Counted from the stretch's first letter, positions 46,505 to 57,877 are shown. The stretch is DNA of 64,000 nucleotides from Sphingomonadaceae bacterium (GCA_947451145.1 CANFXW010000009.1:62001-126000), one strand, 5' to 3'. Made by a program: numbers and translations. The notes: generated by a model not told the origin, from the letters alone.

Positions 46505-47242
46505 ATGACTGATGCTTCTGACCCGCCGCAGGTGGTAAAACGCCATCGCCTCTCCACCCGTCTGTGGCACTGGATCAACGTGGTCTCGGTCGCGATCATG
46601 CTGATGAGCGGGCTGATGATCTTCAACGCCCATCCCCGCCTCTACTGGGGCCAATACGGCGCCAATCCGGATAAGGCCTGGCTTGAACTGCCCGACTTTC
46701 CCGGCTGGATCACGATCCCGTCCTACTACAGCCCGGCCGATGCGCGCGTCTGGCATCTGGCCTTTGCCTGGGTGCTGGGAACGGCGATTGCGGCATACCT
46801 GATCTGGTCGCTTATCAACGGCCACCTGAAGCGGGATCTGCTGCCCAAGCTGTCTGAGCTTTCGCCGGGGCACCTGTGGCAGGATATCAAGGACCACGCC
46901 GCGCTGCGCTTTCCCACGGGCGAGGCGGCGCTGGCTTACAACATCCTGCAGAAGCTGGCCTATGGCGGGGTATTGGTGGTGCTGTTGCCCGGAATTATCC
47001 TGACGGGTCTCGCCATGTCGCCGGGTGTCGATGCTGCGTGGCATTGGCTGCCGGAACTGTTCGGCGGGCGGCAATCGGCGCGATCGATCCATTTCCTCTG
47101 CGCGGGCGGACTGGTCGCCTTCTTCATCGTACACATTGCGATGGTGGTTCTCGCCGGGCCGGTGAACGAGGTGCGTTCGATGATCACCGGTTGGTATCGA
47201 TTGCCGCAGCCCAGGGCCAAGCGGAGTGAAGATCATGAATGA
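46505..47242 (+). CDS. Cytochrome b/b6 domain-containing membrane protein
   Basis: VVKRHRLSTRLWHWINVVSVAIMLMSGLMIFNAHPRLYWG...; LAGPVNEVRSMITGWYR. Confidence 0.9.
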   Translation: MTDASDPPQVVKRHRLSTRLWHWINVVSVAIMLMSGLMIFNAHPRLYWGQYGANPDKAWLELPDFPGWITIPSYYSPADARVWHLAFAWVLGTAIAAYLIWSLINGHLKRDLLPKLSELSPGHLWQDIKDHAALRFPTGEAALAYNILQKLAYGGVLVVLLPGIILTGLAMSPGVDAAWHWLPELFGGRQSARSIHFLCAGGLVAFFIVHIAMVVLAGPVNEVRSMITGWYRLPQPRAKRSEDHE

Positions 47243-47999
47243 TACGTTCTCCCGCCGCCGCCTGCTCTCCGCTGGCGCTCTCGGCGCAGGCAGTCTGCTG
47301 CTCGCCGGCTGCGACAAGCTTTCCAAGGCCGGGCCGTTTCGCGATGCGATGGAAGGCGTCGGCAGCCTGCACTTCGGTGCCCAGCGCGCGCTGATGGGTG
47401 ATGCTTTGGCGCGCGAGTTCAGCGAAGCCGACATGTCGCCCAATTTCCGCGCCAACGGCAGCCGGACCGGCGCGGCTAATGCTGACTGGGCCAGCCATGC
47501 TGCGAACAATTTTGCCCAGTGGAAGCTCAAGGTCGACGGCCTCGTCCTGCGCCCGCTCGAACTCAGCCTTGATGCCCTGAAAGCCCTGCCGCAGCGCACC
47601 CAGATCACCCGCCACGATTGCGTCGAAGGCTGGAGTGCAATCGGCAAGTGGCAAGGGCCGCAGCTTTCCGCTGTGCTGGGCATGGCGGGTCTGCTCCCCT
47701 CGGCGCGGTTCCTCGTGTTCCACTGCGCCGATCTTTACGAGGGCAAACCCTATTACGAATCGCTTGACCTGATCGAAGCGCACCACGCGCAGACGATCCT
47801 CGCCTGGCAGATGAACGGCCAGCATCTCCCCGTCGATCACGGCGCGCCGATCCGTCTGCGCTCAGAGCGCCAGCTCGGCTACAAGCAGGCGAAGTACGTC
47901 ATGCGGATCGAGGCGAGGTCGACCCTCGCCGGGCTGTACGGCGGCAAGGGCGGCTTCTGGGAAGATTCGCGCGGATACCAATGGTGGGCGGGGATATAA
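47235..47999 (+). CDS. Molybdopterin-dependent oxidoreductase (sulfite oxidase/YedY-like), Tat signal and lipobox
   Basis: [47 protein letters not shown]. Confidence 0.9.
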   Translation: MNDTFSRRRLLSAGALGAGSLLLAGCDKLSKAGPFRDAMEGVGSLHFGAQRALMGDALAREFSEADMSPNFRANGSRTGAANADWASHAANNFAQWKLKVDGLVLRPLELSLDALKALPQRTQITRHDCVEGWSAIGKWQGPQLSAVLGMAGLLPSARFLVFHCADLYEGKPYYESLDLIEAHHAQTILAWQMNGQHLPVDHGAPIRLRSERQLGYKQAKYVMRIEARSTLAGLYGGKGGFWEDSRGYQWWAGI

Positions 48000-48057
48000 G
48001 GGGAAATTTCGCCGCTGCCGCTTGCCCATCGCGTCCGCATCGGGAATCACGCTGCCC

Positions 48058-48612
48058 ATGACGATTCTCTCAGACCGCTGGATCCGCAACGAAGCCCGCC
48101 ATAACGGCATGATCGAACCGTTCGTCGAAAGCCAGCGGCGCGATGGCTGCATCTCATACGGCCTTTCCTCATACGGTTATGACGCCCGCGTTGCGGACGA
48201 GTTCAAGATCTTCACCAACGTCAACAGCGCCGTGGTCGATCCGAAGAACTTCGACGCCAACTCCTTCGTCGATCGCAAGACGGATGTCTGCGTGATCCCG
48301 CCGAATAGCTTCGCGCTGGCCCGCACGGTCGAATACTTCCGCGTGCCGCGCGATGTGCTGGTGATCTGCCTCGGCAAGAGCACCTATGCCCGCTGCGGCA
48401 TCATCGTGAACGTGACCCCGCTCGAACCGGAGTGGGAAGGCCATGTCACGCTGGAATTCTCCAACACCACGCCGCTGCCGGCCAAGATCTATGCCAATGA
48501 AGGCGCCTGCCAGTTCCTGTTCCTGAAGGGCAATGAGCCTTGCGAGACGAGCTATGCCGATCGCGCAGGCAAATACATGGGCCAGCGCGGGGTCACGCTG
48601 CCGAAACTGTGA
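48058..48612 (+). CDS. dcd: dCTP deaminase
   Basis: [26 protein letters not shown]...[24 protein letters not shown]. Confidence 0.97.
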   Translation: MTILSDRWIRNEARHNGMIEPFVESQRRDGCISYGLSSYGYDARVADEFKIFTNVNSAVVDPKNFDANSFVDRKTDVCVIPPNSFALARTVEYFRVPRDVLVICLGKSTYARCGIIVNVTPLEPEWEGHVTLEFSNTTPLPAKIYANEGACQFLFLKGNEPCETSYADRAGKYMGQRGVTLPKL

Positions 48613-48619
48613 CTAATAG

Positions 48620-48643
48620 CCCTCTCACCTTTAGGGGAGAGGG
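48620..48643. terminator. Hairpin CCCTCTC...GAGAGGG after dcd
   Basis: CCCTCTC-A-CCT-TT-AGG-G-GAGAGGG immediately downstream of the dcd stop. Confidence 0.5.
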
Positions 48644-48765
48644 TTGGGAGATGGGAACGTTACGCCAAGCTTCCCCCTCTCTACTTCGGCTAGGCAGATG
48701 AACTGCCAAGCCTACGTATCTCTCCCCTGAAGGAGAGAGAGCAGTGGGATCATTGGAGCAGCTAG

Positions 48766-49320
48766 GTGTCTGGATTTCTCTTCGCCTTCCTTGCCACGTT
48801 ATTGATCAGCCTCGGCGCGCGCGATCAGTTGCTGGTGGCGCAGCTGAGCGCCAAGCAGGGTCAGAGACCTGCTCTCCTCGCGGTCGCAGTTGTCTCCTGT
48901 ACGGTAACCTGCGCTGCGGCAGCGTGGCTGGCGACGATTTTCGTTACCGAACTGCCGACCATTCCGGCGCGGATGGTGTTCGCCGGGCTCGCGCTGGTTC
49001 TGGCTGGCGTTGAGGCTGTGCTGCTGGGCGCGCGAAAACTACCCAAGGAGCCGACCCATTCGCTGTTCGCCGCGCTGATCGTGCTGTTGGCCCAGCAGGT
49101 GACCGATGCTACGCGCTTTGCGGTTCTGGCCTTGGCGATGGTCACGGCAGCACCGGCGCCAGCGGGGATCGGTGGCGCGGCAGGCGGGGCGGTTGCGCTC
49201 GGCATTGCCTGGCTGGCCCCTGAAATCGCGGCGAGGCCAGAGCTTTCCAAGCTCAGGCGGTTGGCCGGACTGTTCCTGCTCGCCGCCGGTCTTGTGCTGG
49301 TATGGCGCGGGGTGCAATGA
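48766..49320 (+). CDS. TMEM165/GDT1 (UPF0016)-like membrane protein
   Basis: FLFAFLATLLISLGARDQLLVAQLSAK...; six hydrophobic segments. Confidence 0.65.
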   Translation: MSGFLFAFLATLLISLGARDQLLVAQLSAKQGQRPALLAVAVVSCTVTCAAAAWLATIFVTELPTIPARMVFAGLALVLAGVEAVLLGARKLPKEPTHSLFAALIVLLAQQVTDATRFAVLALAMVTAAPAPAGIGGAAGGAVALGIAWLAPEIAARPELSKLRRLAGLFLLAAGLVLVWRGVQ

Positions 49321-49327
49321 TCGGCCC

Positions 49328-49948
49328 ATGGCTATCGAGATCATAGATGCTGCCAGCGACGCGGCGATCGCCGACTGGATCGAGGACAAGCTTCAGGTCG
49401 CGCTGCAGGCTGCCGGTGGGTCTGGGGTAGCGATCTCGGTCCCCGGCGGCTCGACCCCCTTTCCGATCCTGGCCGACCTTGCCAAGCGCCAGCTCGACTG
49501 GCGGCGCATTGCCGTTTGGCCGGGTGATGACCGGATCGTGCCGGAAGACAATCCCGCCTCGAACGTCGGCCGTATCCGCGCGCTGCTGGAGCCGGTCGGG
49601 GCGCAAATCGTGCCGCTGGCGGAAGGCGCGCGTCCGCCGCATTTCGCGCTGGTCTGGCTCGGCATGGGCGGTGACGGCCATATTGCCTCGCTGTTTCCCA
49701 ACACCGACCCGCAGGCTGACGATCCGCGCGATCTGGTGCGCCTCACGCCTGATCCGCTGCCGCCCGAAGCGCCCTATGACCGGTTCAGCCTGACTATCCC
49801 GGCGCTGCTCGCCTGCGATGCGCTGATGTTCGTCATCCGCGGCGCGGACAAGCGCGCGCTGTTCGAGGCGGCCTTGCTGGGCGCCAACGATCTGCCGGTT
49901 GCCCGTTTGCTGGGCGCGCGCAGGCAGCCGGTAACATGCTTCGCCTGA
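49328..49948 (+). CDS. pgl: 6-phosphogluconolactonase
   Basis: VAISVPGGSTPFPILADLAKRQLDWRRIAVWPGDDRIVPEDNPASNVGRIRALL; GMGGDGHIASLFPNTD. Confidence 0.94.
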   Translation: MAIEIIDAASDAAIADWIEDKLQVALQAAGGSGVAISVPGGSTPFPILADLAKRQLDWRRIAVWPGDDRIVPEDNPASNVGRIRALLEPVGAQIVPLAEGARPPHFALVWLGMGGDGHIASLFPNTDPQADDPRDLVRLTPDPLPPEAPYDRFSLTIPALLACDALMFVIRGADKRALFEAALLGANDLPVARLLGARRQPVTCFA

Positions 49949-50424
49949 TACCCAAGAGCCTGCATATCGTGGCGCTGCGGTCTGCGCACGCCGTGCGAAT
50001 TCGCTGGTGGCGCTTGCGTAAGACGCGGGTTTCCGGCTGCCGCGTTCTGGTTCTCGATGAGCAGAGCCGCGTGCTGTTGATCCGCCACTCTTATGGCAGC
50101 CCGCACTGGATGCTGCCCGGCGGCGGCATGAAGCGTGGCGAGGACCCACTCGTTTGCGCGGCGCGCGAGGTGTGGGAAGAATGCGCGGTGCGGATCGAGC
50201 GCGCGGTCGAGATCGGTGTTGTCACGGACATGATGCACGGCAGCAACAACGATGTGCGGGTGGTTGCTGGTCTGACGAGTGATGCCCCTCGCGCCGATGG
50301 CCGCGAGATTGCCGAGGCGCGGTTCTTTGCGCTTGACGATCTGCCGCATGACCTTGCGGGGAAATTGCCAAGCCAGATTCCGGCCTACATCACAGCAGCG
50401 AAAGCTGCGCATCGCGGGGATTGA
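49936..50424 (+). CDS. NUDIX hydrolase
   Basis: YGSPHWMLPGGGMKRGEDPLVCAAREVWEECAV Nudix box. Confidence 0.92.
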   Translation: MLRLIPKSLHIVALRSAHAVRIRWWRLRKTRVSGCRVLVLDEQSRVLLIRHSYGSPHWMLPGGGMKRGEDPLVCAAREVWEECAVRIERAVEIGVVTDMMHGSNNDVRVVAGLTSDAPRADGREIAEARFFALDDLPHDLAGKLPSQIPAYITAAKAAHRGD

Positions 50425-51505
50425 TCGCCTCTTCCTTGTCGCCTTCCAGCGACGACAGCGTCAGCCCCATCAGGCGAATGGCCTGTGGCAGGGGCAGCAA
50501 TTCTTCGAGCAGGGCATGGCCCAGCGCCGCGAACTCCGCCCTGCCGGAAACCCAGTCAGCAAGCGTGCGTGACCGGGTCTTCAGGGTGAAATCGGCATAG
50601 CGCAGCTTCAGCGTTACGGTGCGGCCCCTGGCGTTCAGCCGCTCGATGTCCCCCCAGGCAATGGCGATGATGTTGTCGAGCGCTTCTCGCAGCGCTGGTG
50701 CGGCGGCAATGTCGCGGTCAAAGGTGCGCTCGGTGCCCACTGATTTCCTCGGCCGGTCGGCGCTCACCCGGCGCAGGTCGATGCCCCGGGCGGCGCGGTA
50801 GAGATAGTCGGCCAGACTGCCAAAGTGCTGGCGCAGGAACAGGATGTCCTTGGCGGCGAGCTCTGCTCCGGTGTGGATGCCCAGCGCCGCCATCTTTTCC
50901 GCCGCCTTTTGTCCAACCCCATGGAATCGCCGCACCGGCAGTCCTGCGACAAATTGCGCGCCTTGCCCCGGGCGGATCACGCAGAGGCCATCGGGCTTGT
51001 TCTGGTCGCTCGCGATCTTGGCGAGGAACTTGTTGTAGCTGACCCCGGCGCTGGCGGTGAGGCTGGTTTCGGCCTTGATCCGGGCGCGGATCGTTTCGGC
51101 AATGCGGGTGGCCGAGCCGATGCCTTTCAGGTCTTCGGTCACATCGAGATAGGCCTCGTCGAGCGCCAGCGGCTCGACCAACGGGGTGTATTCGTGGAAA
51201 ATCGCGCGGATCTGGCGCGATACCTCGCGGTAGGCGGCAAAACGCGGACGGACGAAGATCAGGTTTGGGCACAGCCGCTTCGCCTGCGCCGATGCCATCG
51301 CCGAGCGAACGCCGAACTTGCGTGCTTCATAGCTTGCCGCTGCTACTACGCCGCGCTCCGCCGAACCGCCAACCGCCACCGGCTGGCCCTTTAGGGATGC
51401 ATCATCGCGCTGTTCGACACTGGCGTAGAAAGCATCCATGTCGACATGGATGATCTTGCGCAGCCCCATCGGCTCGAAGGAATCATCGTCATGCCTCTCG
51501 CTCAT
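50390..51505 (-). CDS. dinB: DNA polymerase IV
   Basis: RKIIHVDMDAFYASVEQRDDASLKGQPVAVGG...LALDEAYLDVTEDL... Confidence 0.96.
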   Translation of the reverse strand: MSERHDDDSFEPMGLRKIIHVDMDAFYASVEQRDDASLKGQPVAVGGSAERGVVAAASYEARKFGVRSAMASAQAKRLCPNLIFVRPRFAAYREVSRQIRAIFHEYTPLVEPLALDEAYLDVTEDLKGIGSATRIAETIRARIKAETSLTASAGVSYNKFLAKIASDQNKPDGLCVIRPGQGAQFVAGLPVRRFHGVGQKAAEKMAALGIHTGAELAAKDILFLRQHFGSLADYLYRAARGIDLRRVSADRPRKSVGTERTFDRDIAAAPALREALDNIIAIAWGDIERLNARGRTVTLKLRYADFTLKTRSRTLADWVSGRAEFAALGHALLEELLPLPQAIRLMGLTLSSLEGDKEEAINPRDAQLSLL

Positions 51506-51602
51506 GAGGGCAGCATATCACCGCAGGCGGTCCGGCAACATGATTCGCAGAATTCGATTGTGAGGGGTGGCAAAAGCCCCGCGCTGCCTCCATGAGGCGA
51601 TT

Positions 51603-52868
51603 ATGTCGTCGCCTGCCAAGTCTCCCAGCCTTTCACCCGTGCCCTTCCCGATCAGCGAGCGCGAACTGGTGTTCCTGCTCGCCATGATCCAGGCACTGCA
51701 TGCGCTGGCTATAGACACGATGTTGCCTGCGCTGGGCGATATCTCGCGCGATCTTGTGGTTTCAGATCCCAACCGCCGCCAGCTGGTGATCGGCCTGTTC
51801 CTGTTCGGCCTTGGTGCCGGAGCCCTGTTCCCGGGCGCCTTTGCCGACCGTTTCGGCCGCAAGCGCGTTTTGCTGGTCTGCATCGGGGGCTATGTCGCGC
51901 TGTCGCTGATTTCTGCGCTTGCATGGAATTTTACCGTTTTGGCAATGATCCGGCTGGCGCAGGGTTTCCTTTCTTCGGGCATGTCGGTGGTGCCCAGCGC
52001 GATCATTCGCGACCGTTTCGAGGGTGACCGCATGGCGCGGCTGCAATCGACCATCGGGATGATCTTCCTTGTCGTGCCCATGATCGCGCCGAGCATCGGT
52101 CAGGCAATTTTGCTGATTGCCGGCTGGCGCTGGATCTTTGGCCTGATGGCGCTGCAAGGCGTGGTGATCGGCATTTGGGCATGGCGGCGTTTGCCTGAAA
52201 CGCTGCATCCCGAATATCGCCAGGCGATCAACCTCAAAGCGATCGCCACCAACATGGGCGTTGCGCTGACCAACCGCCCGTCCATCGGCTATGTGCTGGG
52301 TGTCGCCTGCACCATGGGCGTGGGTTGGGCCTACATCCAGTCGAGCCAGCAGCTGGTGGCCGAGCATTTTGGTGCGGGCACCCTGTTCCCGGTGCTGTTC
52401 GGCGCCATGGCGCTTTCAATGGCGAGTGCCAACCTGATCAACTCGCGTATTGTCGAGCGGTTCGGCGCGCGCCGCGTGTCGCATACGGCATTGATGGCCT
52501 ATATCGTGCTGTCATCGGCGCAGGTCTGGCTGTCGCACAGTCCCTATGAGAGCCTGTGGACCTTCGTGCCGCTGCTGACCATGAACCTGATGCTGAGCGG
52601 CTTCATCGGCGCGAATTTTGGCTCGATTGCCCTCCAGCCTTTTGCCCGCATTGCCGGAGCGGCGAGTTCGGTGCAGACCTTTGTACGGCTGGTGCTGGCC
52701 TCGTTGATTGGCGCATTTGTCGGCCAATCCTATGACCAGAGCGCAAGGCCGCTCAGCCACGCATTTCTGCTGGCTGGCCTCGCCACGCTGGCACTGGTGC
52801 TGTTCAGCGAAAGAGGCCGCCTGTTCCGCAGGTTGAACCCGCCGGGCGCGGTAAGGCCGGTTAGCTAA
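51603..52868 (+). CDS. Bcr/CflA-type multidrug efflux MFS transporter
   Basis: DTMLPALGDISRDLVVSDPNRRQLVIGLFLFGLGAGALFPGAFADRFGRKRVLL. Confidence 0.9.
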   Translation: MSSPAKSPSLSPVPFPISERELVFLLAMIQALHALAIDTMLPALGDISRDLVVSDPNRRQLVIGLFLFGLGAGALFPGAFADRFGRKRVLLVCIGGYVALSLISALAWNFTVLAMIRLAQGFLSSGMSVVPSAIIRDRFEGDRMARLQSTIGMIFLVVPMIAPSIGQAILLIAGWRWIFGLMALQGVVIGIWAWRRLPETLHPEYRQAINLKAIATNMGVALTNRPSIGYVLGVACTMGVGWAYIQSSQQLVAEHFGAGTLFPVLFGAMALSMASANLINSRIVERFGARRVSHTALMAYIVLSSAQVWLSHSPYESLWTFVPLLTMNLMLSGFIGANFGSIALQPFARIAGAASSVQTFVRLVLASLIGAFVGQSYDQSARPLSHAFLLAGLATLALVLFSERGRLFRRLNPPGAVRPVS

Positions 52869-53446
52869 AGATCCTTCGCCTTCATCTGGAAAATCGTCGT
52901 ATGCGGCTCATGCGCTGCCATGCGGGTGAGCAACATGTCCAGTTCATGTTCGGCAATGATGATCCCGGCGTGTTGCGGGCGAACAAAACCGACTTCGGCC
53001 ATATGGCGGTTGAAGGCGAGCAGGTGATCGAAGAACCCGAAGGCATTGAGCAGTCCGACTGGCTTGGCGTGATAGCCCAGCTGCGCCCAACTCACTGCCT
53101 CCCACAGCTCGTCCATCGTGCCGACCCCGCCGGGGATCGTGATGAAGCCGTCGGAAAGGTCGGTGAAAGCCGCCTTGCGCTCGTGCATGTTGGCGACCAC
53201 CCGCAGCTCGGTGCAGTCGTGATTGGCGACTTCGCCCGAGACCAGCGCCTCGGGTATCACCCCCATAACTTCACCGCCTGCATTCAGCGCGCCAGAGGCC
53301 ACCGCCCCCATCAGCCCCAGCCGCCCGCCGCCATAGACGAGGGCGATGCCCCGCTCGGCCAGTGTGCGGCCGACTTCGCTGGCGAGTTCGATATAGCGTG
53401 GGTCGGCAGGGGTTGCGGAACCGCAGTAAACAGCTAGGCGCTTCAT
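52865..53446 (-). CDS. TIGR00730/LOG family Rossmann-fold protein
   Basis: MKRLAVYCGSATPADPRYIELASEVGRTLAERGIALVYGGGRLGLMGAVASGAL; GGVGTMDELWEAVSWAQLG. Confidence 0.94.
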   Translation of the reverse strand: MKRLAVYCGSATPADPRYIELASEVGRTLAERGIALVYGGGRLGLMGAVASGALNAGGEVMGVIPEALVSGEVANHDCTELRVVANMHERKAAFTDLSDGFITIPGGVGTMDELWEAVSWAQLGYHAKPVGLLNAFGFFDHLLAFNRHMAEVGFVRPQHAGIIIAEHELDMLLTRMAAHEPHTTIFQMKAKDL

Positions 53447-53451
53447 CTGGA

Positions 53452-54345
53452 TCAGGTCTCCCGCCAACCCACCGGGAAGGCGGTTTCGTATTGCCCGATT
53501 GGTGCACCGTCGGCAATCTTGCCTTCGGGCGGTTCGCCGCCGGGAGGCGGGAACGTCTTGCCCTCGCTGCGGTGATAGCGCAGCAGCGGCCCGCCCCACA
53601 GACTGGCGAAGGCGCGGCGGCCCAGCGGATAGTCGGCCCGCCCTTCTGCACCGTGCAGCACGTTGCCCTGGAAGATCAGCGCATCGCCGGGCTCGACATC
53701 GAATCGCAGGATTTCGAAGCTTTCGCGCTGACCGGCAACATCGGGAACGAGCGGCAAGTGGGCATCGCCCAGTTGATCGTTGGCGAAATCGCCTTCGCGC
53801 GCGGGCACTACTGGCGATGCCGCCATGGACCTGGTGTTGTAGACCACATTCCAGCGGTGCGATCCGCGCACCACCTGCACTGTCAAGTCGGCGGGGCTGG
53901 GATCGGCGCATAGCCACACCCGCACCAGGTCATCGCCGCGAACACGCAGGAACGGCGTATCCTGATGCCAAGGTGTCGCCGCGACTGGGCCCGGGCATTT
54001 GTAGAAGATCTGGTCGAGCACCAGCTGCGCGCTCGGTGTACCCATAGCCCGCGCGGCGATTTGTCCCGGGACCCCGCTTGCCACCAGTGCTGCCAGCGAC
54101 GGACTGTGCTGGCTGGGATACTGTTCAACCAGCGTCTCGCCCTTGCCTTCTGCATTGCGGACCACCGAATGGCGCTGGTTTCGGTTGTGGTATGCCTCTT
54201 CCACCCCGGCTTCGAGCAGGGCAAGTGCCGATGCATCGAGCACCCCGCGCAGAACCACGGCGCCATCTCGGCGGTAAGCGGCGAGGTCTTCCTCGAGGAT
54301 GGGGAGGTGCGCAGGCATTCCTGGCAGCATAGCGCCCTCTTGCAT
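53452..54345 (-). CDS. Phytanoyl-CoA dioxygenase (PhyH) family protein
   Basis: YRRDGAVVLRGVLDASALALLEAGVEEAY...ATPWHQDTPFLRV. Confidence 0.88.
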   Translation of the reverse strand: MQEGAMLPGMPAHLPILEEDLAAYRRDGAVVLRGVLDASALALLEAGVEEAYHNRNQRHSVVRNAEGKGETLVEQYPSQHSPSLAALVASGVPGQIAARAMGTPSAQLVLDQIFYKCPGPVAATPWHQDTPFLRVRGDDLVRVWLCADPSPADLTVQVVRGSHRWNVVYNTRSMAASPVVPAREGDFANDQLGDAHLPLVPDVAGQRESFEILRFDVEPGDALIFQGNVLHGAEGRADYPLGRRAFASLWGGPLLRYHRSEGKTFPPPGGEPPEGKIADGAPIGQYETAFPVGWRET

Positions 54346-54377
54346 GTGTGCAATGTTCCGGCATGATCGCCGCTGTG

Positions 54378-54905
54378 ATGATCCGCTCCGCCACGCTTGC
54401 CGATGCCGCCGCCTGTGCCGGTATCTATGGCCACCACGTGCTCCACGGTACCGCGACTTTCGAGACCGAACCGCCGGATGATGCGGAATTTCGCGCGCGG
54501 ATTGGCAAGGTCCTGGATGCCGGATCGCCTTGGCTTGTCGCCTGTGATCCCGACGGGGCCGTGACCGGCTATGCCTATGCGGCGCAGTTTCGGGACCGGC
54601 CGGCCTATCGCTTTGCTTGCGAGGATTCGATCTACATTGCCGAAGCTGCTCGCGGCAAAGGGGTTGGCACGGCGCTGCTCAATGCCCTTTTGGAAGCATC
54701 GGTCGCAGCGGGATACCGCCAGATCATCGCAGTAATCGGCGGGGCAGAGCCAGCCAGCCGCGCGCTCCACGCCCGTGCCGGATTTGTCGAGACTGGCCGG
54801 ATGCGCTCGGTAGGGCGCAAGCACGGGCGCTGGCTCGATACGCTCTACATGCAGCGCGCCCTTGGTGATGGTGACGAAAGCGCTCCCCTGCAGGAGCCAG
54901 CATGA
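54378..54905 (+). CDS. GNAT family N-acetyltransferase (phosphinothricin acetyltransferase-like)
   Basis: [42 protein letters not shown]...[38 protein letters not shown]. Confidence 0.92.
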   Translation: MIRSATLADAAACAGIYGHHVLHGTATFETEPPDDAEFRARIGKVLDAGSPWLVACDPDGAVTGYAYAAQFRDRPAYRFACEDSIYIAEAARGKGVGTALLNALLEASVAAGYRQIIAVIGGAEPASRALHARAGFVETGRMRSVGRKHGRWLDTLYMQRALGDGDESAPLQEPA

Positions 54906-55489
54906 CCTCACTTCTTCCCAACCGGCGCGGCGCACTGTTTGCGCTCACCACCGCACTGGTCATCGCCGCGATCCTGCTCGCCATGGGCCGGGTGCCGATC
55001 TGCACCTGCGGCACGGTCAAACTGTGGTGGGGTAATGTCCAGTCGGCCGAGAACAGCCAGCACATTGCTGACTGGTATTCGTTCAGCCACGTTATCCATG
55101 GCCTGCTGTTCTATTTCTTCGCCCACATCCTGTGGCGGCGCTGGAAGTGGTTTGGCGGCAGGCCAGCATCATGGGCTCTGCCCATCGCGGTGGCTTTCGA
55201 AGGCTTCTGGGAACTGCTGGAAAACTCGCCGCTAATTATCGAACGCTACCGCGCGGTGACGGTGAGCCTTGGCTACAACGGCGATTCGGTGGTCAATTCG
55301 CTGTCCGACATCAGCTTCATGACGCTGGGCTTTCTGATCGCCAGCCGCCTGCCGGCATGGGCGAGCGTTGCGCTGGCACTGGCATTTGAGCTGTTCACTC
55401 TCGCCATGATCCGCGACAACCTGACGCTCAACGTGCTGATGCTGGTCTGGCCGATTGATGCTATCAGATTGTGGCAGGCAGGGGCCTGA
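54902..55489 (+). CDS. DUF2585 family membrane protein
   Basis: [49 protein letters not shown]. Confidence 0.92.
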   Translation: MTSLLPNRRGALFALTTALVIAAILLAMGRVPICTCGTVKLWWGNVQSAENSQHIADWYSFSHVIHGLLFYFFAHILWRRWKWFGGRPASWALPIAVAFEGFWELLENSPLIIERYRAVTVSLGYNGDSVVNSLSDISFMTLGFLIASRLPAWASVALALAFELFTLAMIRDNLTLNVLMLVWPIDAIRLWQAGA

Positions 55490-55506
55490 CGAAAAGGGAC
55501 GCGCAA

Positions 55507-56496
<990 letters not shown>

Positions 56497-56497
56497 G

Positions 56498-56759
56498 CCC
56501 TGTTTCACATAGCTGGAAGCATCGTCATCGCGTTAGGAAGTGCGCTGGATAGGAGCGGCGTGCGGCAGGGGCTGGTTGCCCCTGCAATCGACGCGACGCA
56601 GCCAGCGCACTTCCTAACGCGACCCCGCAGGGGCGGGCCGAATTTGGCCCAGCGCAGCGTTGCTCGTCGGTTACTATATGCTCGCATAGCTCCCTCCTCG
56701 CGCCTCGCGCTGAGCCAAATTCGGCTCCGTGCCGACGCTTCCAGCTATGTGAAACAGGG
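56498..56759. repeat. 262-bp nested inverted-repeat (MITE/REP-like) element between convergent genes
   Basis: Terminal 23-bp perfect IR CCCTGTTTCACATAGCTGGAAGC/GCTTCCAGCTATGTGAAACAGGG, with internal 20-bp IR (56529-56548 and 56602-56621), 8-bp hairpin (56565-56585) and 12-bp IR (56637-56648 and 56714-56725). Confidence 0.9.
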
Positions 56760-56765
56760 TCTAGC

Positions 56766-57278
56766 TCAGTCCAGCTCGGTCCACTGGTCAAAGGCAGCGG
56801 CCTGACCGTGCACCCCGCCATGTTCATCAACCAGATTCCACACAGTCGCTGCCTCGATGCGGAAGCGGCGGCCTTGGGCGGAAATCCGCACGCCGGCATA
56901 GTCGGCGATGAAGCCGTCGCGGCTGACACGGTCCAGCAGGCCCTGCCGCTCCTCGCGCAGGGGGGCCTCGGCGGAAAGGCGCGAGGGCGACCCGATGAAA
57001 GCATCAAGGCTGGTCTCGAACCGCTCCAGCGCGGCGCGGTTGGCGAAGAAGAAGCGTGGATCGTCTTCCGTGCCGTGGGCGACGATCACCTGCGGCGCGA
57101 GCCACAGTGCGGCGGCGCTGTCATCTCCCGAGGCGACCAGATCGTGTCCGGTCAGCTGCCGGTAGCTGGTGGCGATCCGCGCAATCCGGCGGGCGGTTTC
57201 AGGATCTGCATAGGGCTCGGGCAAAGCAGGCATCTCCAATTCATGGCCGCTCAAAGCCGCGTGGTAAAGCGCCGTCAC
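56766..57278 (-). CDS. MEKHL domain-containing protein
   Basis: ARRIARIATSYRQLTGHDLV...VIVAHGTEDDPRFFFANRAALERFE...LPSRLSAE-type motif SPSRLSAEAPLREERQGLLDRV. Confidence 0.88.
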   Translation of the reverse strand: MTALYHAALSGHELEMPALPEPYADPETARRIARIATSYRQLTGHDLVASGDDSAAALWLAPQVIVAHGTEDDPRFFFANRAALERFETSLDAFIGSPSRLSAEAPLREERQGLLDRVSRDGFIADYAGVRISAQGRRFRIEAATVWNLVDEHGGVHGQAAAFDQWTELD

Positions 57279-57362
57279 ATTCTCTTTTCCACCGGGCCTT
57301 TACGGCAAGCCCGATACCGGCCATTCTCCCCGCCGGGAGCCGGTTGACGAAAGGATGGTCGC

Positions 57363-57764
57363 ATGACCTCAGCTATAGACGCGCCTGCTTGGTCCAGCCT
57401 GCTGATGGGCCTCGCGGCCCTGTTCGCCGGGATCGGAGCCCTGCGCAAACCCGGGACATGGCAGACCATGGTCGCCGAGATCGAAAAGTCTCCCACCCTG
57501 CAATTCCTTTGCGGCATGCTCGAACTGCTGGTTGGCGGCCTTGTCTATCTCGCTTGCCCGTGGGTGCCGGGCGACCTGCTGTCATGTCTGATGAAGGCGA
57601 TGGGCGGCCTGATGATGATCGAAAGCCTGGCGATCATCGGCTTCTGCGATGTCTATTCGCAACTGTGGATCAAATACCTAAGCTCCATGCACCGCGGCTG
57701 GGCCACATTCACACTGGTGTTCGGACTGGCGCTGGCCGCTGCGGGAATGCTGCGGTTTCATTGA
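57363..57764 (+). CDS. Small integral membrane protein
   Basis: 133 aa with several hydrophobic segments. Confidence 0.65.
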   Translation: MTSAIDAPAWSSLLMGLAALFAGIGALRKPGTWQTMVAEIEKSPTLQFLCGMLELLVGGLVYLACPWVPGDLLSCLMKAMGGLMMIESLAIIGFCDVYSQLWIKYLSSMHRGWATFTLVFGLALAAAGMLRFH

Positions 57765-57853
57765 ACGACTGGCAGTTGCATCAAATGCAAGTTGATAAAA
57801 CTCATGCTGGGGAAGCCTGTGTGCTTTCATAGGGACTGCTCCAGATGCAGCAA

Positions 57854-57877
57854 AGGCCGCGCTGGGGGGCGCGGCCT
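57854..57877. terminator. GC hairpin AGGCCGCGC...GCGCGGCCT between convergent genes
   Basis: 9-bp perfect arms, 6-nt loop. Confidence 0.6.
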
